Assembly: GCF_910591885.1 (NCBI RefSeq)
Contig: NW_025963553.1
Coordinates: forward strand, 496,001 to 560,000
Direction of reading: 5' to 3'
Length of the DNA stretch: 64,000 nucleotides
Source: Bombus terrestris
Taxonomy: Eukaryota > Arthropoda > Insecta > Hymenoptera > Apidae
Both the position numbers and the translations under genes were made by a program. The notes beneath the pieces were generated by a model. It was not told where the DNA came from and did no database searches. It worked only from the letters and a program-made list of their open reading frames with translations. Shown here in pieces: positions 57,214-64,000 of the stretch (its first letter is position 1; every line of letters begins with the position of its first letter).

Positions 57214-57715
57214 TGTAGCGGTACTTGTCGACAAAAGTCATTATGGTTTTTGCCCAGCAAATCCGCTACACAAGAAACCGTGTTTACTCAAACACGAGCT
57301 AATTATAGATCTATCAACCTTAGGCGGTTCCGATCATTAGAACAAATCCGTCGTTTTTGCCGTGACCATAGGCTCGTGAGTCAGCTACCCAAAAAGCCAA
57401 CAATTGTAAACAAGGTCGCGAACTCGGCGCCCGTTGGGACGTTTCGAGAACATCCTCGAAATTCAAATCCCAACGCCTGTCGTCAACTCCGGCGGATATA
57501 AATATAGCGGACAGGGTAGCGACGTATCTTTAGTTACCGAGAGACACGAGCAGCGACAATTAACTGATACTTCTCTGCGCCGATCTATTAGCGACCGCGA
57601 AACGAAACAGCAAGTATATTGTACGGCTAGTGTACGCATCGGGTATATTCTAATAAACTACGTAGTTAGGTATATTCCGGTGTTTGTGCGAATTAATCGA
57701 CACCTTATCACCTCA
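57214..57715 (+). mobile_element. 5' LTR of CsRn1-like element
   Basis: 502 bp from TGTAGCGG to ACCTCA, TG...CA termini. A TATAAATA box lies at 57497-57504. The primer site starts two bases after the end. Confidence 0.75.
57497..57504 (+). promoter_or_regulatory. TATA box of CsRn1-like LTR
   Basis: TATAAATA in a GC-richer context (GGCGGATATAAATATAGCGG), about 220 bases before the LTR end; a plausible core promoter. Confidence 0.5.
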
Positions 57716-57717
57716 AC

Positions 57718-57736
57718 TGGGGACCCCGACGTGATT
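57718..57736 (+). promoter_or_regulatory. Primer-binding site, tRNA-Trp type
   Basis: TGGGGACCCCGACGTGATT agrees with the complement of insect tRNA-Trp 3' end at all but one position (TGGTGACCCC expected). It sits two bases after the LTR. Confidence 0.7.
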
Positions 57737-57805
57737 TTTTTTAGTGTAAGAGGTGACAGTGATAGACTAGTCGCAGTGTGAACAGTATTGTCCGCAAATC
57801 ACACG

Positions 57806-58614
57806 ATGGAAAAGGAGAGCAAACCAACTCCAGCCGGTGCTTCGTTCCGCTTGCCGCCATTTATGCCTACGAAGACCGGGATCTGGTTTTCGATTCTAGA
57901 GAAGTATTTCGGCGTAGCCGGCATTAGCCACGATGACGAAAAAGCCTTAGCCCTCATGGGATTCCTCGACCCACAATACCTCGCAAAGATAGAGGATACC
58001 GTGACCAACCTCCCCGCCACGGCCAGTACGATAAACTGAAGAGCGAGCTAATCCGCGTCCTGACAGAATCGGACAGCGCCAAGGTAGAAAGGTTAGTTGA
58101 ACGCGAAGAGATGGGCGACAGAAAGCCCTCACAGTTTTACAATGACTTAAAGAAACTAGCCAGCCCGCTCGCGTCCGAAGAGTTTATTCTAAACCTGTGG
58201 AGGAACCGCCTCCCAGATCGTATCAGGGAGGTCCTGGCTGCAGTTGACGATGCGAGCATAGAAAAACTGACCAGGACTGCGGATAGAATCGACGAGGCGT
58301 ACGATCGTATCGGCCAGCGCGCGCATAGGGTGGGCACAATCGCCGAGCCACCGGCACCGCATGCAGACAAAAACGGCGCGCTGGCCGTCGAAGTCAGCAG
58401 GCTGAGGGAGGAAATTAAGGCTTTAAAAATCGGCGGGTATCGTCGACCGCGAAGACGCTCGAACTCTCTTACTCGACCCCGCCGCCGTTCCCGTTCGCGA
58501 GACAACCCGCGTCAGGAGGGAATTTGTTTTTATCACGCGAGATTCGGCGATCGAGCCACAAAATGCACCATTCTGTGTAAGTGGAAGTCGGGAAACGACC
58601 CCAGCCGTCCGTAG
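57806..58614 (+). pseudogene. gag: Gag of CsRn1-like element, one frameshift
   Basis: ATG at 57806 (MEKESKPTPAG), with FRLPPFMPTKTGIWFSILEK typical of this Gag group. The frame ends at 58039; the rest continues one frame over from about 58021 (QYDKLKSELIRVLTES) to 58614. The second part has an Arg/Ser-rich segment and a zinc motif CFYHARFGDRATKCTILC. A single-base indel near 58020 explains the break. The end overlaps pol by at least 33 bases. Confidence 0.8.
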
Positions 58615-61469
58615 AAGCGGCGGACGACGACGGCTTGGGATCTCGCCGCATCTTTATCGTGAATCAGAGAACGAAAACCTCGTTCTTAGTGGACACCGGG
58701 GCCGACATCAGCGTTTATCCCCGAAGCAGGCTATCCAGGGACGTGAAGAAAACAGCGTACGAATTATTCGCTGCCAATGGGACGCCCATCGCAACGTACG
58801 GCACCTTGGCGATGGAGCTGAACCTGTCCCTCAGACGTGCCTTCAAATGGCACTTCACGATCGCCGACGTGCAAACCCCCATCATCGGCCTGGACTTCCT
58901 GAGCCATTACGGGTTGCTTGTGGACCCAAGAAAAAGACGTCTTCTTGACACAACAACCCAGATAGCGACCCGGGGATACGCCGCCAACTGCAAACAACTC
59001 ATGATTAAGACCGTAAAGGGGGATTCGGTCTATCACCAACTGTTGGCAAAATATCCAGATCTAACGCGCCCACCGGCCTTTGGGCGAGAGAAAATCCGGC
59101 ACGGCGTGGAGCACCACATAGAAACCACACCAGGCCCACCCGTGTACTGCAAACCCCGCCGGCTTGTACCAGACCGGCTCAAGCAAGTCAAGGCGGAATT
59201 CGCAACGCTGATTGAACAAGGAGTCATGCGCCCATCGAAGAGTTCCTGGGCATCTCCGCTACACGTCGTCCTAAAGAAGGATGGAAGTCTTCGACCCTGC
59301 GGTGACTACAGGGCGCTGAACGCCCGCACTGTTCCCGACAGGTACTCTCCACCGCACATCCAAGACTTCACGCAGCAGCTACACGGTAGGAAAATTTTCT
59401 CAAAAATTGACTTAGTGCGCGCCTACCATCAAATTCCAATCGCGCCTCAGGACATTAATAAAACAGCGATCGCGACACCATTCGGCCATTTCGAGGCAAC
59501 CAATATGATGTTTGGGCTTCGAAACGCCGTGCAAACGTGTCAACGTTTCGTCGACGAAATCACGCGCGGCTTAGATTTCGTATACGCGTACATCGATGAC
59601 TTCCTGGTAGCTTCGGAAACAGAGGAACAGCACCGCGAGCACTTGCGGATTTTGTTCGAACGTCTAAATCATTACAGCGTTGTAATCAACCTAGCAAAGT
59701 GCGAGTTCGGCGTCGATGAGATAGCCTTCCTAGGCCATACGGTAAACGCGCAGGGTATAAAACCGCTCGCCGATCGAGTAAAAGCCGTAACTGAAGCACC
59801 GCTCCCCGCGAACATCAAAGCTCTCCGCAGGTACCTCGGTATGATTAACTTTTATCGATGTTTCATACCGGGGGCAGCCAAAATCTTGCAACCCCTCAAC
59901 GATTTGCTACGAGAGGCGAACAAGGGCAACATGCCCATTACCTGGTCGGAGGACGCCAAAACGAGCTTTAGCGAGTCGAAACGCGCCCTCGCTAACGCTA
60001 CGATGTTAGCGCATCCTATACCTGGCGCGCCCATCAGCCTCGCTGTAGACGCGTCCGACTTTACAATAGGAGCGGTGTTGCAGCAACGCGCGAGCGACAC
60101 TTGGCAACCGTTGGGTTTCTTAACTAAACCCTTAAACGCCGCGCAGCGAAAATATAGCGCGTATGACCGCGAATTGCTCGCTATGTACACCGCGGTCAAA
60201 CGATTTAGACACGCCGTAGAGGGGAGAAATTTCATTATCTTCACTGATCATAAACCCCTCACTTATGTGTTCGGTCAAAATCCCGACAAGTGTTCGCCGA
60301 GGCAGTTCCGGCAGCTAGATTATATCGGTCATTTCACAACCGATATAAGGCATATAAAAGGGCTAAACAATAATGTTGCCGACGCCCTATCGCGCATCGA
60401 AGCTATAGGAAAATCCGTGGATCACAAAACCCTCGCCGCCGCGCAAGAAAACGATGAAGAACTCCGCAACATCGTTAACTCCGGTACATCCGCGTTACAG
60501 CTTAAGAAAATTCGTTTTCCGGATTACGACGCGGAAATATACTGTGACGCGTCAAGCGACATCGTACGACCGTACGTACCGAAATCCTTGCGGCGCGACG
60601 TATTTAATGCATTTCACGGACTTTCCCACCCAGGAATTCGCGCAACTCAGAAATTAGTAAAATCGCGTTTTGTTTGGCCTGCGTTGAACAAAGATTGCCA
60701 AACATGGACACGGCAATGCATCCCCTGTCAGCAATGTAAAATAACGCGACACGTATCGACGCCGTCCGGAACATTCGGAGAGCTCGCAGGACGATTCGAG
60801 CATATACACTTAGACATTATCGTTATGCAGTACTCTCAAGGCTGCCGATATTGTCTAACATGTATCGATCGTTTTTCACGTTGGCCCGAAGCGATTCCTA
60901 TACCAGATATGGAAGCAACGACCGTTGCCTCGGCTCTTCTTTCCACGTGGATAGCGCAGTTTGGCGTCCCAGCAAAAATAACAACTGACCAAGGACGCCA
61001 ATTCGAATCCAATCTCTTCAAAGAACTATGCCGGATGCTCGGCATTAAGCATTTGCGTACCACAGCCTATCATCCCGCGTCCAACGGGATGGTAGAGCGC
61101 TTCCACCGGCAGCTTAAAGCTTCAATAAAATGCCACAATACGAGCAACTGGGTCGAAAGCCTTCCCATAGTTCTTCTAGGCATTAGAACCGCTATCAAGG
61201 AAGATCTGGGCGCAACGGCAGCCGAAATGATCTATGGTACGGGCATACGATTGCCAGCGGAATTTTTCGTACCAGCAAAACAACCGGCCAACGCGGAATT
61301 CGCAAACCGTCTGCGAGAGCGAATGAGCGAGATCAGACCTCTGCCGACTTCACAACACGGCGAGAAGAAGATATTCATGTTCCGCGATTTAGAAACGTCG
61401 CCGTATGTGTTCGTTCGTCACGATGCAATCGGAGGCCCTCTGCAACCGCCGTACGATGGCCCCTATTAA
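58581..61469 (+). CDS. pol: Pol polyprotein of CsRn1-like element
   Basis: 962 codons open without interruption (first codon shown is GTG; translation is expected by -1 frameshift from Gag). Protease FLVDTGADISVYP (residue about 37). RT with FSKIDLVRAYHQI, MFGLRNAVQTCQRF and YAYIDDFLVAS (about 338). RNase H with LAVDASDFTIGAVLQQ (about 490). Integrase zinc finger HGLSHPGIRATQ ... CIPCQQC (about 677-720), then catalytic Asp in HLDIIV, Asp in TTDQGRQFES and Glu in SNGMVERFHRQL (about 837). All catalytic residues are present. The last codons are YDGPY then TAA, where relatives continue for some tens of residues, so the C-terminus is lost. Confidence 0.9.
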   Translation: MEVGKRPQPSVEAADDDGLGSRRIFIVNQRTKTSFLVDTGADISVYPRSRLSRDVKKTAYELFAANGTPIATYGTLAMELNLSLRRAFKWHFTIADVQTPIIGLDFLSHYGLLVDPRKRRLLDTTTQIATRGYAANCKQLMIKTVKGDSVYHQLLAKYPDLTRPPAFGREKIRHGVEHHIETTPGPPVYCKPRRLVPDRLKQVKAEFATLIEQGVMRPSKSSWASPLHVVLKKDGSLRPCGDYRALNARTVPDRYSPPHIQDFTQQLHGRKIFSKIDLVRAYHQIPIAPQDINKTAIATPFGHFEATNMMFGLRNAVQTCQRFVDEITRGLDFVYAYIDDFLVASETEEQHREHLRILFERLNHYSVVINLAKCEFGVDEIAFLGHTVNAQGIKPLADRVKAVTEAPLPANIKALRRYLGMINFYRCFIPGAAKILQPLNDLLREANKGNMPITWSEDAKTSFSESKRALANATMLAHPIPGAPISLAVDASDFTIGAVLQQRASDTWQPLGFLTKPLNAAQRKYSAYDRELLAMYTAVKRFRHAVEGRNFIIFTDHKPLTYVFGQNPDKCSPRQFRQLDYIGHFTTDIRHIKGLNNNVADALSRIEAIGKSVDHKTLAAAQENDEELRNIVNSGTSALQLKKIRFPDYDAEIYCDASSDIVRPYVPKSLRRDVFNAFHGLSHPGIRATQKLVKSRFVWPALNKDCQTWTRQCIPCQQCKITRHVSTPSGTFGELAGRFEHIHLDIIVMQYSQGCRYCLTCIDRFSRWPEAIPIPDMEATTVASALLSTWIAQFGVPAKITTDQGRQFESNLFKELCRMLGIKHLRTTAYHPASNGMVERFHRQLKASIKCHNTSNWVESLPIVLLGIRTAIKEDLGATAAEMIYGTGIRLPAEFFVPAKQPANAEFANRLRERMSEIRPLPTSQHGEKKIFMFRDLETSPYVFVRHDAIGGPLQPPYDGPY

Positions 61470-61490
61470 GTGATACAGCGTGGGGAAAAA

Positions 61491-62100
61491 ACCTTATATT
61501 ACTTTCTTGTTATTAGGTTACTAGTTGTGTAACTCCAGTTACTGATCTATGGAAAGTGGTGAAACGTCTTCACGCGATACAATTTCATTCGTTTTCGTCC
61601 CTTGCATTGGCACGCTGTGAGTGGTGTCGGCTTCCGGATGAGGTTTGTGCATCTTGATTATTGGTTTGGTATATTATCGTTAATATTGATTATTATTTCC
61701 TTGTGGTTGTTGCCTCCGGTGTTTGATTTGATTTACTGTTATGAATATAGGTTTTGGAGACTTCGATATTGGCGTTTAATGATGGATACAGAGATACCTT
61801 TATCAGAGGTTCCCTTGCGAACTGTCTCGGTGCGTATCTTGTTGTAATTTTTTATTTAGTTTATCCTGCTTCTTTCATGTTTTATTCACTACTTATAGTA
61901 TTTCAGTGCAAGAAGAAGAGGGATCGTAAAGAATCCGTGAGTGGCCCCAGAAGACGCAGTCATTGCGTGAGGTGTTGTAGGCATGAACGAAGAGTCGAAG
62001 TTGCTGAAGGAGTCGTGTGACATTTGTATTGTTTTTGGTTATATACAACGCTGATATTTCACATATCTATATATATAATAATTATATAATAATATATAGT
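61491..62100. mobile_element. Diverged LTR (U3-like) fragment after the CsRn1-like pol
   Basis: This stretch is not CsRn1 pol. It shares an arrangement with the gypsy-1 U3 read on the same strand as 25420-25890: a splice acceptor after TATGAATATAG, an ATG exon opening MDTE, a short intron, a CKKK exon and a following TATCTATATATAT...AATTA tract. I infer a fragment of a related long LTR fused to the truncated element. Confidence 0.4.
61779..62020 (+). CDS. Two-exon small basic, Cys-containing protein (relative of 25581 gene)
   Basis: Exons 61779-61829 and 61907-62020, both phase 0, 54 codons. Exon 1 reads MMDTEIPLSEVPLRTVS with donor GTGCGT. Exon 2 follows TATTTCAG and opens CKKKRDRKESVSGPRRRSHC with further CVRCC, RHERR and VEVAEGVV before TGA. 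Architecture (short acidic first exon, tiny intron, Cys-Lys-Lys-Lys-led basic second exon, acceptor just before the ATG) matches the antisense LTR gene at 25581-25863, although the sequences differ widely. The second frame is also open through the intron, so an unspliced 88-codon product is possible. No known family is recognised. Confidence 0.4.
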
Positions 62101-62160
62101 AATAATATTATAATATAGTAATAATATAATAATATATAATATATATATATATATATGTCA
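62041..62160. repeat. AT microsatellite region (TAATAATA / TATA)
   Basis: AT-only stretch of ATATATAATAATTATATAATA-like units. Confidence 0.85.
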
Positions 62161-62244
62161 GCTTTACGTTAGGATTGGGGGTAGAGGTGTTCGATGAATC
62201 TTCGTTGATATTGGCCATCGATGCGGTGTAACAATGGTAAAGTT

Positions 62245-63038
62245 TATTGGCACAGGTGAGTGGTATTACAGCGTTGGTAATTAATCACAATGTTAGATAC
62301 TCGCGGCGCTATGACAATGGCCTCGGGCCCGGTAACGAATCCGCGGTCAACGAGATGTCGAACGTGTATACTTCGTGAGAGTCTAAGTTATATTCGGGTT
62401 GCCACACAGAGCAAGCACTACGTACCTGAGAATTACTTGTATCGTCGTTAAAATCGTACGGAAGATTTCCATGTTGGTGGTTGGGAAAGGGTGCTAGCCG
62501 CCCTTAAGAGAAAGTCGCCATCGGGCAGCGTCGTTCGTGAGAAAAATAGACTTCTCCAATTTTCCCGTAGTTGGAATAAAGGCTGTTTGTCGGTTTGAAG
62601 GACTTTCGTTAAAGAAATCTTAAGATTTATAGCGGGTCCTCGGGCTAGCCGAACATGTACTGTGGAGACGCATCAACATCTGGTAATCGTCTTACTCGAA
62701 GAATAGTCTGCGTGTGGCGAGCCACAGGACAGAAACCATTGAAACGTTTAGCATCGTGCCCTGCCCCAAGTATTTCTTTTAAGGAGAGCTATAGAGTTAC
62801 TTCATGCCTTGGTTAAACAAAACGTTCATTACTTTGACCGCGACTACGTTCGGCGACTGATTGTGGAGCTCACGATCATAAATCTCGGATAAGTACAGAC
62901 GGATCTAATGACAACGGTTTTCTTAATACGGCTATGGTGGAATCTAAATTACAGTACTAGGTGTCTTCCCAAAGTTCCGAGGAGAAGGTTCCGGTGCTCC
63001 TTCATCTCCGCCATATATAATATATATTATATATGTAT

Positions 63039-63090
<52 letters not shown>

Positions 63091-64000
63091 GGAGATGAAA
63101 GAACACCGGAACCTTCCCTTTGGAACTTTGGGAAGACCCCTAGTATTGTAATTTAGATTTCACCATAGCCGTATTAAGAAACTGTTGTCATTCGATCCGA
63201 CTGTATTTATTTGAGATTTATGATAGTGAGCTCGGGCTCGAGGCGACAATCAGTCGCCGAACGTAGCCGCGGTCAAAGGGATGAACGTTTTGTCTAACAA
63301 AGGCATGAAGTAATTCTATAGCTCTCCTTAAAAGAAATACTTGGGACGGGGCACGACGGTAAACATTTCAACGATTTCTGTCCCGTGGCTCGCCACACGC
63401 AGACTTTGTCCTTCGGGTAGGACGATTGCCAGATGCCAACGCATCTTCACAGTATATGTTTAGCTGGGCGAGGACCCGCTACGAATATTAAATTTCAATT
63501 ACACAAAGTCTCTCAAATAGACAAATGGCCCGTGCCCCAACTACGGGAAGATAAGAGAAATCTATCCTTCCACGAACGACGCTTCTCGCTAGCAACTTTC
63601 CCCAAGGACAGCTAATATCTTTCTCTAACCACCAACATGGAAATTGACCAATTAACAGCAACGTCAATTTCCCTCACCCTTCGAGCGAAGACTTTTCTCC
63701 GCGAATCCGATGATCTCGTGCCCTTAGGCACACCCATCATAGTTTTCTTCGACAGCATCACCGCGACGGAGAGACACTCTCTCCGGTACGATCTCGACGA
63801 CGATTCGGGTAGCTCTCGGATACGTGGTGATTGCCTCACGCATTAACATTGAGTACAACTTAGACGCTAAAGAAGAGTAGAGTTCGTCATCCCGATGACC
63901 GTGGATTCGTTATTGAGCCTAGGATCATTGTCATTAGCTTCTCGAGTGTCAATTTATCGCGATTACTTGTCCAATTCCAACATGGTCATGTTTGCACTAG
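62245..64000. repeat. Imperfect palindrome of about 1.75 kb (foldback-like element)
   Basis: The left arm (about 62245-63012) is the reverse complement, with mismatches and gaps, of the right arm (about 63088-64000, reaching the window end). Matching pairs: GGCTATGGTGGAATCTAAATTAC (62930s) against 63145-63170; GTGTGGCGAGCCACAGGACAG (62710s) against 63380-63405; CGTAGTTGGAATAAA (62567) against 63535-63550; ACGAATCCGCGGTC (62335) against 63897-63912. The centre is a (TA)n tract. No transposase frame is seen. One arm recurs at 56490-57000. Confidence 0.8.
63013..63087. repeat. (TA)n tract at the palindrome centre
   Basis: A TATATA run of about 45 bases preceded by AT-rich sequence, located at the turning point between the inverted arms. 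Confidence 0.9.

Larger units (their letters stand above)
57214..61490 (+). mobile_element. Ty3/gypsy element 2, CsRn1-like, 3' truncated
   Basis: 5' LTR, a tRNA-Trp-like primer site, gag in two frames and a long pol in the -1 frame relative to gag. The use of a tRNA-Trp-type primer and the Gag zinc motif CFYHARFGDRATKC fit the CsRn1 clade (knowledge of that clade). The pol end is cut near 61470-61490, after YDGPY, and no 3' LTR is present. GC content is clearly higher than in the surrounding DNA. Confidence 0.8.

Noticed and set aside
63013..63087. (TA)n as a replication origin or cruciform signal by itself
   Set aside because: TA microsatellites are common here (also at 28063 and 62100); only its position at the palindrome centre is notable.

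Overview
The window is eukaryotic and most likely from an insect. It is AT-rich, its host genes have short exons and short GT-AG introns, and its transposons are typical of arthropods. A hymenopteran (bee, ant or wasp) is my best guess, but that rests on general impression and not on a decisive marker. I saw no tRNA, rRNA, CRISPR or bacterial-type features.

Layout. 0.7-10.2 kb holds three conserved single-copy-type host genes on the + strand with readable exon-intron structure: KATNAL2-like (AAA ATPase, microtubule-severing family), GPKOW-like (G-patch/KOW spliceosomal factor) and NIT2-like (omega-amidase). Every one carries lesions: a frameshift in KATNAL2; two in-frame stops and no second KOW domain in GPKOW; two stops and a frameshift in NIT2. 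The block therefore looks like a decaying duplicate or an error-rich assembly. 10.2-24.9 kb is mostly non-coding AT-rich DNA with a 92-bp poly-A retro-insert bounded by a 16-bp target duplication, and an R1-clade LINE remnant that itself contains a 167-bp solo-LTR-like insert with a GGAG duplication.

24.9-39.0 kb is a Ty3/gypsy element on the minus strand: 5' LTR 35754-38970, tRNA-Leu primer site, gag, pol, a 2.4-kb spacer, a two-part envelope gene resembling chuvirus glycoproteins, a polypurine tract and a 3' LTR reduced to U3 (24934-26035). Its LTR is over 3.2 kb, carries a leader ORF and, antisense in U3, a small two-exon basic-protein gene. 39.0-44.2 kb is a 153-bp satellite in two opposed arrays, interrupted by a partial LTR. 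44.2-47.5 kb is a second full LTR in inverted orientation. 50.1-56.1 kb is a degenerate BEL/Pao element. 57.2-61.5 kb is a CsRn1-like Ty3/gypsy element with a nearly intact pol and a tRNA-Trp-type primer site. It is followed by a diverged fragment holding a second version of the two-exon basic-protein gene. 62.2-64.0 kb is a roughly 1.75-kb imperfect palindrome centred on a (TA)n tract.

Overall this reads as a TE- and satellite-rich (pericentromere-like) zone next to degenerating gene copies. The most interesting signals are the recurrent two-exon basic micro-gene linked to LTRs, the very long coding LTR, the gypsy/chuvirus-glycoprotein combination, and the opposed satellite arrays bounded by LTR copies. 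All calls were made by eye; no alignment or database search was run.
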